64,000 bases of DNA from Desulfobacteraceae bacterium (lineage in GTDB: Bacteria; Desulfobacterota; Desulfobacteria; Desulfobacterales; Desulfobacteraceae): assembly GCA_016743945.1 (NCBI GenBank), contig JADGFI010000010.1:1-64000 (forward strand), written 5' to 3'. Shown here piece after piece: positions 26,182 through 34,820 of this stretch (positions are counted from its first letter, which is position 1; every line of letters starts with the position of its first letter). The position numbers and the translations under genes were made by a program. Under the pieces are notes generated by a model. That model was given only the letters and a program-made list of their open reading frames with translations, was not told the DNA's origin and ran no database searches.

Positions 26182-26907
26182 ATGAGTTTAAACTTTGAGG
26201 AGATAGATTTTCGATCAACGCCTATCGGAGACCTGATGTTACGGCGCCGCAAGTTACTCCAGCTCGGGGGCCTTGATATATATGAGGTAAAACTTGGCGA
26301 GGACTTTTTGATGTCAAGCTTGTTCCATGAGGCAGAATCTCAATTGGCCAAACTGGGGCTAAATCTATTACAAGAAGAAAATTTAGACGTTGTGGTCGGC
26401 GGTCTCGGACTTGGGTACACAGCTGTTTCTGCATTGGAAAATGAGCGTGTAAAATCCCTTGTGGTTGTGGAATATTTAGAAGGGGTCATCGAATGGCACC
26501 AAAAGGGACTTGTCCCCCTAGGCAAAATTTTGACCAACGATTCGCGTTGCAAACTGGTAAATGCCGACTTTTTTGCGCTGGCCTGTGACGTGTCAAAAAG
26601 CTTTGACCCGAGCCAGCCCATAAAGAAGCATGATGCCATTCTCCTGGATATAGATCACACACCGACCCGGGTATTACACCAGACAAACACCCGTTTTTAT
26701 ACGAAAGAAGGGCTGGGGGAACTGACCCAACATTTGAAGCCTGGCGGCGTATTTGCCCTTTGGGCCGACGGACCGCCGGAGGCATCCTTTACCCATCACC
26801 TGGGCAAGGTGTTTGCAACGGCGCAGTCCCACACCATCGTGTTTGATAATCCCATAACCGGCGGTTCCTCCGAGGGTGCTGTTTACACGGCACAGGTGGG
26901 TCTGTAA
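26182..26907 (+). CDS. Spermidine synthase-like class I methyltransferase-fold protein
   Basis: A 241-residue protein with a Rossmann core: VVVGGLGLGYTAVSAL (about 72-87) is the SAM-site glycine loop, VVVEYLEGVIEWH the acidic strand, and AILLDIDHTPTRVLH a catalytic-side Asp-rich strand similar to the DxxD region of polyamine aminopropyltransferases. LKPGGVFALWADGPPE is the typical late-strand motif. It may be a methyltransferase or an aminopropyltransferase; the spermidine-synthase name describes the fold family only. The ATG at 26182 is preceded by GAGGGA and sits directly after the DUF2058 stop. Confidence 0.75.
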   Translation: MSLNFEEIDFRSTPIGDLMLRRRKLLQLGGLDIYEVKLGEDFLMSSLFHEAESQLAKLGLNLLQEENLDVVVGGLGLGYTAVSALENERVKSLVVVEYLEGVIEWHQKGLVPLGKILTNDSRCKLVNADFFALACDVSKSFDPSQPIKKHDAILLDIDHTPTRVLHQTNTRFYTKEGLGELTQHLKPGGVFALWADGPPEASFTHHLGKVFATAQSHTIVFDNPITGGSSEGAVYTAQVGL

Positions 26908-26965
26908 GACCACAACGGATAAAGGCGTTCTGGGAATATACCAACCGATGTTTCAGGCCGTTGTT

Positions 26966-28399
26966 TCAGGCAATCCATTTTATTTTTGTTATTAATTTGT
27001 AAAGGTTGTTAAATGTTGCTCCGTAGGGAGGGGCGACGGCCAGGGCTCGTTTGGCCTGTTTGAAAACAGGTCTGAGTTTCGAAAATTCAACAAATCCCTC
27101 GTAGCCATGATATTGACCCATCCCGGAGTTCCCAATTCCCCCGAAGGGCAGATCATGCTGGGCCACATGCATGGCACAATCATTTATGGTCACGCCACCG
27201 GACAGGGTGTTTTCGATCAGTTTGTCCAAAAAAATCCGATCATTGGAAAACGCATACAGCGCCAGGGGACGGTCATGGCAATTAATATAGGCAATGACCT
27301 CATCCAGTGATTGATAGGTCATTATCGGCAGCAAGGGGCCAAATATCTCAGCCTGCATAATCATCATCTCTTCATTGACAGAGGTCACAATACTAGGAGA
27401 AATTTTTTGCAATTCATCATTTGCCTGGGGGCCTGGTATTAAATTAATGATATCTGCATTTTTATCCCTGGCATCTTCAAGGGTCGCCATGAGGCGCGAA
27501 TAGGCTTTCTGGTCGATAATGCTGGTATAGTCCCTGGTTTCTAATTTTGGGTATCGACGGGAAACAATTGTTTTTGCCATTTGGACAACCGCATTCACCT
27601 TGCCTTCCGGCACAAAAAGATAGTCCGGGGCCACACAGGTCTGCCCTGAATTCATGAACTTGGCATACATAATCCGCTCAACCGCTGTTTTTAAGTCAAA
27701 ATCTTCTGCTAAGATGGTGGGTGACTTGCCCCCCAGTTCCAATGTCACTGGTGTCAGATTTTTTGCAGCCGTGGCCATAATCGTTTTACCCACCGTCGGG
27801 GAACCGGTAAAAACAAGGTGATCAAAGGGCAGGGAGGAAAAATCTTTTGAGGGGACTCCCGGTAGAAATGCGATCAATTCTTCAGAAATTTTTTCAGAGA
27901 ATTTTTTTTGCAATAAGGCGCAAAGGGTCTGGGAGTTGGCTGCCTGTTTAACCATTACCCGGTTGCCCGCCGCAATGGCGCAGATTAAAGGCCCCAGCAC
28001 CAGGAATAAAGGATAATTCCAGGGCGCCACAATGCCCACCACTCCTTTTGCCTGGGGGATAACAGTGTTGCTTCCGCCAAAAAAGACCAGGGAGGTATGG
28101 CGTTTTTGAATTTTCATCCATTTTTTTAGCCGTTTCCGGGTATAACGCAACCCCATTATGCTGGAAGAGATTTCCAAAATTTTTGTTTCATGGTGGGAAC
28201 GATTTCCAAAATCAGTGCAGATCGCCTCACAAATTGTTTGATCATTTTCTTGTATAACCTGCTCGATTTTCCTTAAAACATCCATCCGATCCCCATGGGG
28301 AAGATAAGGACGCTTAAGGCAGGCCTCTTTTTGTATTTTAAACCTTTCCAATGCTTTGTTTTTTGTTTCCAGGGGGGCGATTTCAGGGGACGTATACAT
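26966..28399 (-). CDS. Aldehyde dehydrogenase (coniferyl-aldehyde dehydrogenase-like)
   Basis: 477 residues, NAD(P)-dependent aldehyde dehydrogenase. Motifs: GVVGIVAPWNYPLFLVLGPL (near 118-137), cofactor loop FTGSPTVGK, the general-base Glu in TLELGGKSP, and the catalytic Cys in MNSGQTCVAPDY. The class is the short, membrane-leaning 470-residue type that includes coniferyl aldehyde and fatty aldehyde dehydrogenases; the C terminus ends in a hydrophobic/basic tail (NLYKLITKIKWIA) that might touch the membrane. It would oxidise an aldehyde to a carboxylic acid in the cytoplasm. It is convergent with the spermidine-synthase-like gene; no clear terminator is seen between them. Confidence 0.9.
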   Translation of the reverse strand: MYTSPEIAPLETKNKALERFKIQKEACLKRPYLPHGDRMDVLRKIEQVIQENDQTICEAICTDFGNRSHHETKILEISSSIMGLRYTRKRLKKWMKIQKRHTSLVFFGGSNTVIPQAKGVVGIVAPWNYPLFLVLGPLICAIAAGNRVMVKQAANSQTLCALLQKKFSEKISEELIAFLPGVPSKDFSSLPFDHLVFTGSPTVGKTIMATAAKNLTPVTLELGGKSPTILAEDFDLKTAVERIMYAKFMNSGQTCVAPDYLFVPEGKVNAVVQMAKTIVSRRYPKLETRDYTSIIDQKAYSRLMATLEDARDKNADIINLIPGPQANDELQKISPSIVTSVNEEMMIMQAEIFGPLLPIMTYQSLDEVIAYINCHDRPLALYAFSNDRIFLDKLIENTLSGGVTINDCAMHVAQHDLPFGGIGNSGMGQYHGYEGFVEFSKLRPVFKQAKRALAVAPPYGATFNNLYKLITKIKWIA

Positions 28400-28816
28400 T
28401 TTTTACCCTCACTATTAAAATTTTGGATCCAATTAATGGGGATACCCTCCCCTTCATGCTGCCAGATAAAAAGAACCACACAGACAAAATAAAGCGATGA
28501 AAGGCTATTTAAAAAAAATCGATGTTAGTATTTGTCGCTTTTGGGCTTTCTATATAAAATAATAAATTAATAAAAGCTTTTATTTACTATTATTCACCTA
28601 AATAAACAATAATTATTTTTCAAGAGGGATCTTCTTGGGAGGATCAGTCGTTAAATTTTGCCAGAAGCGCTGAGCCCCCCTCATCCACATCTTCCTTTAT
28701 GCATCACATCACCCTTTATGCAGAGGGAAAGAACTATCACAAATTTAGCTTAGGGTACAAAAGAGACAAAACGAAAAAAACGGCATCAGCAGGATTCACA
28801 AGGTGCGGTGTAAACC
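28400..28816. other. Intergenic region between nth and the aldehyde dehydrogenase gene
   Basis: About 417 bp, AT-rich between 28500 and 28620. I see no convincing gene, tRNA or strong hairpin. Small frames (such as one starting at 28699) lack ribosome-binding sites and run into nth. It must contain the promoter for the aldehyde dehydrogenase gene, but no clear hexamer pair stands out. Confidence 0.5.
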
Positions 28817-29452
28817 CTATTTTTTACCCCGGGTGGGACAGATGTCAAACATGGGACAGATATCGCACAAAGGCTTTTTAGCATCACAGACCTCCCTGCC
28901 AAAATAAATAAACTGCAGGGACAAATCGCTCCAGGAAGATTTTGGGATGAGTTCCATGAGTTCAAACTCCACCCGTACCGGATCCTTCTTGTCGGTGAGG
29001 CCAAGCCGACAAGAGAGCCTTAAAACATGGGTATCCACCACAATGGCGTCATATCCAAAGGCAGCCGACCTTACCACATTGGCGGTTTTGCGCCCCACCC
29101 CGGGTAATTTGGTCAATAATTCAATCTCCTTGGGAACAATACTCGCGTAATTTTCCAAAATAGATTGGGCACAGGCCTTGATATTTTTGGCCTTGTTGTT
29201 GTAAAATCCGGTTGAATAGATAATACGTTTAATATCTTTTAAGGGTGCCGCGGCAAGTGCTTCTGGATCCGGATAGGTAACAAAAAGTTTTTTTGTTACC
29301 TTGTTGACCTGATTATCCGTACATTGTGCCGACATAATGGTTGCAATGAGCAATTGAAAAGGAGTTGAATGATCCAGCTGGGTCTTGACAACCGGATACC
29401 GCTCCTTTAACCTTTTAAGCAGTATACTAATTTTTATTGGATCTAACATCAT
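28817..29452 (-). CDS. nth: Endonuclease III
   Basis: About 211 residues; a DNA glycosylase/AP lyase that removes oxidised pyrimidines. The helix-hairpin-helix is LPGVGRKTANVV, whose Lys is the Schiff-base nucleophile, and the catalytic Asp lies in VVDTHVLRL. The C-terminal 4Fe-4S cluster pattern C-x6-C-x2-C-x5-C is intact (C in VCDAKKPLCDICPMFDICP). An in-frame ATG at 29452 or 29449 gives a normal N terminus (MLDPIKISILLKRLKERYP); a longer frame would overlap the divergent sulfurtransferase gene. No clear ribosome-binding site is visible, so the exact start is uncertain. Confidence 0.92.
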   Translation of the reverse strand: MMLDPIKISILLKRLKERYPVVKTQLDHSTPFQLLIATIMSAQCTDNQVNKVTKKLFVTYPDPEALAAAPLKDIKRIIYSTGFYNNKAKNIKACAQSILENYASIVPKEIELLTKLPGVGRKTANVVRSAAFGYDAIVVDTHVLRLSCRLGLTDKKDPVRVEFELMELIPKSSWSDLSLQFIYFGREVCDAKKPLCDICPMFDICPTRGKK

Positions 29453-29466
29453 GAAAGTGTTTATAT

Positions 29467-30468
29467 ATGAATCAAAAAAAAACCACAAGACAGATTAAGG
29501 CCCTGGGGCTGTGTTCAGGGGGTTTGGACAGCATCCTCTCCGCCCTGGTATTAAGAAAACAGGGGATCGATGTCACCTGGATCAGCTTTGAAACCCCTTT
29601 TTTTTCATCGGAATCTGCCCAACAAGCATCCGACCAAACCGGGATTAACCTCATCATCCAGGACATTACAGAGGCGTACATGAAGATGATGAAAGCCCCC
29701 AAGGGCGGCTTTGGTAAAAATATGAACCCCTGCATTGACTGCCACACCATGATGTTTGCAACAGCCGGCACCCGGATGAAAAAAGAAGGGTTTGATTTTT
29801 TATTCAGTGGAGAAGTTTTGGGCCAAAGACCCAAGTCACAAACCAAGAATGCCATGAGATATGTTGAAAAAAACTCTGGATTTGACGGGGATATTCTGCG
29901 CCCCTTAAGCGCACGCTGTCTGCCGGAAACCCGCGTGGAACAACAAGGGTTGGTAGACCGGGAAAGGCTCATGGATATAACCGGCCGTTCCAGAAAGATT
30001 CAGATGCAGATGGCCAAAGAGTTTGGTATCAAAGAATACCCCGCACCTGCCGGAGGATGTCTTTTGACGGACAAAATTTTTTCCAACCGCCTTCGGGACC
30101 TTTTATATGTACAAAAAACCGATGAGACACGGCTGCTCCAACTTCTAAAATTTGGACGTCATTTCAGGCTGGACGAAGGTTGTAAACTGATTGTGGGACG
30201 ATCAAAAAATGACAATGAGCAGATCCTCTCCTTTTATGACAAGACCCGAGATATCCGGCTGCGCCATGCTGAAATGGCCGGGCCGGACGTGGTTCTCCTG
30301 GGCAATTTTTCAGATGCACACATCAGAACAGCTGCCAAAATCACTGCGTCATATACCAAGTCAAAGCCCGGTGAAACAGCCGGCATCAAAATAAATAAAA
30401 ATGGAAAAGAAACCCTTCTCCAGGTTCGAACCCCTCTACCCGGCGCCTTTGAAAAGCTTATGATATAA
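29467..30468 (+). CDS. ThiI-like tRNA sulfurtransferase/AANH-domain protein
   Basis: 333 residues. The N-terminal adenine-nucleotide alpha hydrolase domain has the PP-loop LGLCSGGLDSILSALVLRK (about 13-31) and a conserved MNPCIDCHTMM (near 86) whose cysteines may carry the persulfide or an FeS site. A middle EYPAPAGGCLLTDK segment follows, and the C-terminal third (from about residue 215) resembles an NFACT-R/DUF814 RNA-binding region. Relatives are annotated as tRNA 4-thiouridine or 2-thiouridine synthase-like. It lacks the THUMP domain of classic ThiI at its N terminus. The start lies only 14 bp from the divergent nth start. Confidence 0.78.
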   Translation: MNQKKTTRQIKALGLCSGGLDSILSALVLRKQGIDVTWISFETPFFSSESAQQASDQTGINLIIQDITEAYMKMMKAPKGGFGKNMNPCIDCHTMMFATAGTRMKKEGFDFLFSGEVLGQRPKSQTKNAMRYVEKNSGFDGDILRPLSARCLPETRVEQQGLVDRERLMDITGRSRKIQMQMAKEFGIKEYPAPAGGCLLTDKIFSNRLRDLLYVQKTDETRLLQLLKFGRHFRLDEGCKLIVGRSKNDNEQILSFYDKTRDIRLRHAEMAGPDVVLLGNFSDAHIRTAAKITASYTKSKPGETAGIKINKNGKETLLQVRTPLPGAFEKLMI

Positions 30469-30479
30469 GGCTTAAATTA

Positions 30480-30962
30480 TTAATAAATCATTTTTTCCCA
30501 AAATTCTTTTTCATCCTTATCCCAGTCTGGACCAAATTTTTCTTCACAAAAAAAAGACAGACGTGAATACCAGCTGGTCCAGGGGTTTTTACCCTCTTTT
30601 TTAGCCGCCAGCACATCCATGAGGAATGTTTCGATGTTGATCATTTCTTCCTTGGGAATATAGGAACAGGCACCGCCAAGATATGAGCGTTTAATATTCT
30701 CCGGACTCAGGGCATGGGCTGTCAACATAACGGTTACCATCTTTTTTTTGTTTGCGGTTTCCAGCAACTGATACCCGTTCACCCCCATGATATCTAAAAT
30801 TGCGATATCAAACTCCTGGGTTTTAAGAAGATGGTTTGCATCCTCATAGGTGTCAGCCCTGACGATGGTACACATATCGAGCAGTTCTTCCAGGGAATCG
30901 AGAACATCGGGCTCATCATCAACAATCAATATTTTTTTGTTTTGTAAAATGCTATTTGACAT
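30480..30962 (-). CDS. Orphan single-domain response regulator
   Basis: 160 residues: a receiver domain (acidic pair Asp16-Asp17 in ILIVDDEPD, phosphoacceptor Asp57 in DIAILDIMG, a Thr/Ala switch in VMLTAHAL, Lys in YIPKEE) followed by a 35-residue C-terminal extension rich in Trp and Phe (SFFCEEKFGPDWDKDEKEFW). No effector domain and no adjacent histidine kinase. Many Desulfobacterota carry receivers with this aromatic tail; its role is unknown. It converges with the ThiI-like gene, 11 bp apart. Confidence 0.88.
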   Translation of the reverse strand: MSNSILQNKKILIVDDEPDVLDSLEELLDMCTIVRADTYEDANHLLKTQEFDIAILDIMGVNGYQLLETANKKKMVTVMLTAHALSPENIKRSYLGGACSYIPKEEMINIETFLMDVLAAKKEGKNPWTSWYSRLSFFCEEKFGPDWDKDEKEFWEKMIY

Positions 30963-31155
30963 ATTTCCTTCCCATCAATTAAAGTTAATCACTTAAAATC
31001 ATTTAGAATAAAATCATTCAAAACAAGATAAGTCCTATCCGAATAGTTTCAATCCCTTTGATTTATAGGGATCAAAATACCAAACAGGTCCAAATCCTGC
31101 GTTAAAAATTTTTTCCCGTAAAATTTTGACCCGGCCTTAATTACCACTGCCCTTT

Positions 31156-32202
31156 TTAGGGGGTCGCCACTAGTTTTGCTTTGAGCTGACCACAGGCCGC
31201 CGAAATATCAGCGCCCTTACTCTTCCGGGTCATGGCCGTCATGTCATTGTCCAGCAAAATCTGGAGGAACTCTAAAATTTGTTTGTGTCCGGGGCGTTTA
31301 AAAGTAGATTCTTCGTGTTCATTAAAGGGAATCAGATTGACCTTGGCCCTTATGGGTGCCAAAAGTTTCACCAGCTTTAGGGCATCTTCCCTGGAATCAT
31401 TGATACCTTTTATAAGGATATACTCAAAGGTAATCTTGTTTCTGGGTTTCATGGTAAATTTTTGACAGGCTGAAAGAAGAGCTGCGATGGGATATTTCTC
31501 ATTAATGGGCATGAGACCGGATCTTGTCTTGTCATCAATGGCATTCAGGGAAACGGCCAGGTTGACATCTGTGTCCAGACCCAATTGTACAATTTTGGGA
31601 ACCAGGCCGGAGGTAGAAACGGTCACCCTTCTCGCGGCAAATTTCATCCCATAATCCGTGTCCAAAATAATTGCAAGGGACTTGATAAGGTTGTCGTAAT
31701 TAGCAAGAGGCTCCCCCATCCCCATGAAAACAATATTGGAAAGATTAAGAGGATCTATTTTTTTTTGGACCAGAAAAAACCGTGCATCCCGAACCTGGGC
31801 GATGATTTCTGCCACAGTGAGATTGCGTTTAAATCCTCCTTTGGCCGTCAGACAAAATTTACAATCCATGGCACATCCCACCTGGGTGGAAACGCAAAGG
31901 GTAAAATGATCCTTTTCCGGTATTAAAACAGTCTCTATGTGGTGACCATCCGCCAGCCGGAATAAAAATTTTTCAGTGGTATCTGACGAAACCTGTTTAT
32001 CTTCAAGGTCAAGCCGGAACAAATAAAAGTTTTCCGTCAGCAGGCAACGCAAGTCTTTGCCAAGGTCGGTCATTTCATCAAAGCTTTGGGCCTGCTTCAG
32101 ATAGATCCATTTGAAAATCTGCCCGGCCCTGAAAGATCGGGACCCTTTGCTTTCAAGCCATTTGGACAGTTCTTCCCGGGTATAATCTTGTATATTTTCC
32201 AT
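31156..32202 (-). CDS. rlmN: 23S rRNA adenine2503-C2 methyltransferase
   Basis: 348 residues; radical SAM enzyme that methylates C2 of A2503 in 23S rRNA and A37 in some tRNAs. The FeS-SAM motif CAMDCKFC (C-x3-C-x2-C) is present after CVSTQVG, with VFMGMGEPLANYDNL downstream and the C-terminal Cys (ISAACGQL) that forms the methyl-carrying thiol pair. The ATG at 32202 is preceded by AGGTTG; an in-frame TTG three codons upstream is less likely. It is divergent from ffh. Confidence 0.94.
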   Translation of the reverse strand: MENIQDYTREELSKWLESKGSRSFRAGQIFKWIYLKQAQSFDEMTDLGKDLRCLLTENFYLFRLDLEDKQVSSDTTEKFLFRLADGHHIETVLIPEKDHFTLCVSTQVGCAMDCKFCLTAKGGFKRNLTVAEIIAQVRDARFFLVQKKIDPLNLSNIVFMGMGEPLANYDNLIKSLAIILDTDYGMKFAARRVTVSTSGLVPKIVQLGLDTDVNLAVSLNAIDDKTRSGLMPINEKYPIAALLSACQKFTMKPRNKITFEYILIKGINDSREDALKLVKLLAPIRAKVNLIPFNEHEESTFKRPGHKQILEFLQILLDNDMTAMTRKSKGADISAACGQLKAKLVATP

Positions 32203-32233
32203 GTGTTTCAACCTGTTTAATTTTATTATTTCC

Positions 32234-32262
32234 TTGACATATCACGGAATCTACACTAAATT
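32234..32262 (+). promoter_or_regulatory. Promoter of the ffh-rpsP-trmD-rplS operon
   Basis: TTGACA (32234-32239), 17-bp spacer and TAAATT (32257-32262) lie 37 bp before the ffh start, in the 96-bp gap with divergent rlmN. The -35 is perfect and the -10 is partial. Confidence 0.55.
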
Positions 32263-32298
32263 CAATGATTTGATTTGATATTTGAGGCAGGGCCATTT

Positions 32299-33624
32299 AT
32301 GTTTGAAAATTTGAGCGATAGACTTGAATCCGTCTTTAAAAAATTAAAGGGTCACGGCACCCTGAACGAAAAGAACATCGAAGACGGCCTAAAGCAAGTT
32401 AGGATGGCACTTCTCGAAGCGGATGTCAATTATAAGGTTGCAAAAACTGTCATTTCAGATATAAAGGCCAGGGCATTGGGTCAGGAGGTCATGCAGAGTC
32501 TGACCCCGGGCCAGCAGGTCATTAAAATTGTAAATGATGAGTTTACCAGAATGATGGGATCCACCCACCGGGAGTTAAATCTTGAGGGGAAGGCCCTGGG
32601 GTCTGTTATGCTGGTGGGGTTGCAGGGTTCGGGGAAAACCACCACAGCAGGAAAGTTGGCCTATTACCTGCGCCGCCAGGGAAGAAAGCCATTCCTTGTT
32701 CCCGTGGATGTTTACAGGCCGGCTGCCATTGATCAGCTCAAAAAGATTGGAAACCAGTTGGATATACCGGTTTTCCAATCCACAACGGATATGAAACCGT
32801 TGAAGATTTGTCAGGATGCACAATTGGCTGCAAGGGAACAAGGATGCGACACCCTGTTATTTGACACAGCCGGCAGGTTACATCTTGATGATGCGTTAAT
32901 GACCGAACTTGAAGATATTAAAACAGGGCTGAACCCATCGGAAATCCTTCTGGTGGCCGATGCCATGACAGGCCAGGACGCAGTTAATATTGCCGGATCC
33001 TTTGACAAACGACTGGATCTGGATGGTTTTATTTTGACAAAAATGGATGGAGATGCCCGGGGTGGAGCAGCACTTTCCATAACAGCAGTAACAGGTAAGC
33101 CCCTGAAATTTATCGGGGTAGGGGAAAAATCGACCGCCCTTGAACCCTTCCATCCGGATCGGATGGCATCCCGAATACTGGGAATGGGAGATGCCCTTTC
33201 TTTTATTGAAAAGGCACAGGATTCGGTTGACCAAAAAGAGGCCAAGGCCCTTGAACAAAAACTGAGGAAAAATGCCTTTACCCTTGAAGATTTTCGAAAT
33301 CAGATGAAATCTGTGAGAAAAATGGGATCCATTAAGGATCTTATCGGCATGTTGCCGGGAGTGAACAAAAAACAATTGGCCGGTTTAAATATTGATGACA
33401 AGGAATTTGGCAGAATTGAGGCCATCATCAATTCCATGACCCCGAAAGAGAGGTCGAATCACGCCATGATAAAAGGGTCCAGGAAAAAACGAATTGCCAA
33501 TGGAAGCGGGACAAGTGTACAAGATGTCAACAAGCTTCTAAAAAGCTATACCCAGTCAATGAAAATGATCAAAAAATTTAATAAAGGCGGCATGCGCTCA
33601 TTAAAAAACATGCTGCCGTTTTAA
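32299..33624 (+). CDS. ffh: Signal recognition particle protein Ffh
   Basis: 441 residues. N domain ([20 protein letters not shown]), then the SRP GTPase: P-loop [22 protein letters not shown] and [10 protein letters not shown], then the Met-rich M domain ([12 protein letters not shown], then MTPKERSN and a final [18 protein letters not shown]) that binds 4.5S RNA and signal sequences. It directs co-translational insertion of membrane proteins with FtsY. The ATG at 32299 is chosen because GAGG/AGGG lies upstream and the domain starts there. It leads a translation-related operon. Confidence 0.96.
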   Translation: MFENLSDRLESVFKKLKGHGTLNEKNIEDGLKQVRMALLEADVNYKVAKTVISDIKARALGQEVMQSLTPGQQVIKIVNDEFTRMMGSTHRELNLEGKALGSVMLVGLQGSGKTTTAGKLAYYLRRQGRKPFLVPVDVYRPAAIDQLKKIGNQLDIPVFQSTTDMKPLKICQDAQLAAREQGCDTLLFDTAGRLHLDDALMTELEDIKTGLNPSEILLVADAMTGQDAVNIAGSFDKRLDLDGFILTKMDGDARGGAALSITAVTGKPLKFIGVGEKSTALEPFHPDRMASRILGMGDALSFIEKAQDSVDQKEAKALEQKLRKNAFTLEDFRNQMKSVRKMGSIKDLIGMLPGVNKKQLAGLNIDDKEFGRIEAIINSMTPKERSNHAMIKGSRKKRIANGSGTSVQDVNKLLKSYTQSMKMIKKFNKGGMRSLKNMLPF

Positions 33625-33638
33625 GGAGAAGGAAACAT

Positions 33639-33893
33639 ATGTCCGTAAGAATCAGATTGACCAGAAAAGGCACAAAGAAAAAACCGTTTTACAGAATCGT
33701 AGCCGCTGATGTAGAAGCACCCAGGGACGGCAAATTTCTCGAGGCACTCGGGACCTATAATCCCATGATCGAACCGGCCCTCATTACCCTGAAAGAAGAT
33801 AGAATAAACTATTGGCTGGGTGAAGGCGCCAAACCCTCCACCACTGTACAAAGTCTATTTAAAAGCCAGGGGTTCACAGCTGCTTCTGCTTAA
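33639..33893 (+). CDS. rpsP: 30S ribosomal protein S16
   Basis: 84 residues; starts [20 protein letters not shown], the universal S16 N terminus, with GTYNPM and a conserved [14 protein letters not shown] segment. It is a primary assembly protein of the 30S body. AAGGAGAAGG precedes the ATG and the gene lies 14 bp after ffh, as in many Desulfobacterota. Confidence 0.97.
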   Translation: MSVRIRLTRKGTKKKPFYRIVAADVEAPRDGKFLEALGTYNPMIEPALITLKEDRINYWLGEGAKPSTTVQSLFKSQGFTAASA

Positions 33894-33950
33894 GTGTCAA
33901 CCCGTCCGCCGCGGATCATGTAAGGATTCTCATTTAAAGGAAATGTTTTT

Positions 33951-34181
33951 ATGAAAGAGCTGGTAGAATACATTGCAAAAGCATTGGTAGATAATCCTGA
34001 TGAGGTTGTCGTATCTGAAGTGGTGGGTGATCAGACTTCCGTACTGGAACTAAAGGTGGCAAAAGAGGATCTGGGAAAAGTAATTGGCAAACAGGGCAGA
34101 TCTGCCCGGGCAATGAGAACCATCTTAAGTGCATCATCGACCAAACTTAAGAAGCGGACTGTTCTGGAGATCATTGAATAA
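33951..34181 (+). CDS. khpA: KH-domain RNA-binding protein KhpA
   Basis: 76 residues, one KH domain with the GxxG loop inside [18 protein letters not shown] (about 43-60). KhpA (YlqC) typically sits between rpsP and rimM and works with KhpB in RNA binding and cell-wall or translation control in Gram-positives; here it is presumed an RNA chaperone. AAAGGAAA is upstream of the ATG. Confidence 0.92.
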   Translation: MKELVEYIAKALVDNPDEVVVSEVVGDQTSVLELKVAKEDLGKVIGKQGRSARAMRTILSASSTKLKKRTVLEIIE

Positions 34182-34183
34182 GG

Positions 34184-34729
34184 ATGAGAGAAGAACACCT
34201 GCTGACCATAGGCAAGGTAACCGGGGTACACGGCCTTAAGGGAAATCTCAAGGTCTGGTCCTTTGCAGAATCGGTTGATACCTTTGGACCAGGCAGACAG
34301 ATCCGGCTTAAGTCAGAACAGGAGGAAAAGGGAAAGGTATATACCATTCTCACTGCCTCTGCCCGGAAAAAAGGGGTTTTGATCAGCTTAAAACATGTGA
34401 ACACGGTGGAACTTGCCGAACAATTGATCGGGAAAGAGATCCTGATCAGCAAGGATCAATTGCCCGAGATAGAAGAGGATGCCTGGTATTGGCAGGATCT
34501 TTACGGGTTGACCGTAATTGACACGCGCCTTGGAAAGCTTGGCACCATAGAACGAATTTTCCCCACCAATGCCAATGATATGCTGGTCGTCGTTGATAAA
34601 AAAGCACCAAACCAGGATGCAAAGGGGGAGTCAGAAATGTTGATTCCCATGCACGAGCACTTTGTTGAATCCGTGGACTTAGCGGCAAAGGTTGTAACAA
34701 CAACCCTGCCCGACGGGTACTGCTCTTGA
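34184..34729 (+). CDS. rimM: Ribosome maturation factor RimM
   Basis: 181 residues. N-terminal RimM barrel (GKVTGVHGLKGNLKVWSFAE, residues 8-27), a central loop, and the PRC-barrel half starting near EEDAWYWQDLYGLTV; the C terminus has LIPMHEHFVESVDL. RimM helps assemble the 30S head by binding S19. The start is 2 bp after khpA. Its TGA overlaps the ATG of a repeat-encoded 27-codon micro-ORF (TGATG) that leads to trmD. Confidence 0.94.
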   Translation: MREEHLLTIGKVTGVHGLKGNLKVWSFAESVDTFGPGRQIRLKSEQEEKGKVYTILTASARKKGVLISLKHVNTVELAEQLIGKEILISKDQLPEIEEDAWYWQDLYGLTVIDTRLGKLGTIERIFPTNANDMLVVVDKKAPNQDAKGESEMLIPMHEHFVESVDLAAKVVTTTLPDGYCS

Positions 34730-34812
34730 TGGATACGACTCCTAAATGGGCGTCAGTTCCTAAGTGGACGTCCGTTCCTAAGTGGGCACCAACTCCTAAA
34801 TGGGAACTATAG
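34729..34812 (+). CDS. Putative 27-residue micro-ORF with a PKW repeat between rimM and trmD
   Basis: ATG overlaps the rimM stop (TGATG) and TAG ends 8 bp before the trmD ATG. The peptide is built from four imperfect six-residue units, each with Pro-Lys-Trp (TPKWAS, VPKWTS, VPKWAP, TPKWEL). The frame is open across the whole array. It could carry ribosomes from rimM to trmD by re-initiation, or it may be only a by-product of a repeat whose unit length is a multiple of three. I know of no described homologue. Confidence 0.4.
   Translation: MDTTPKWASVPKWTSVPKWAPTPKWEL
34740..34811. repeat. Four 18-bp tandem repeats in the rimM-trmD gap
   Basis: Units start at 34740, 34758, 34776 and 34794, each beginning TCCTAARTGG, with variation mainly in the last 7 bases. 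The array fills nearly the whole 91-bp gap between rimM and trmD. Unit length (18) keeps a reading frame. Confidence 0.85.
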
Positions 34813-34820
34813 GACAGGGT

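Noticed and set aside
28400..28816. tRNA or small RNA in the nth-aldehyde dehydrogenase gap
   Set aside because: No cloverleaf, T-loop sequence or strong hairpin could be found by eye.
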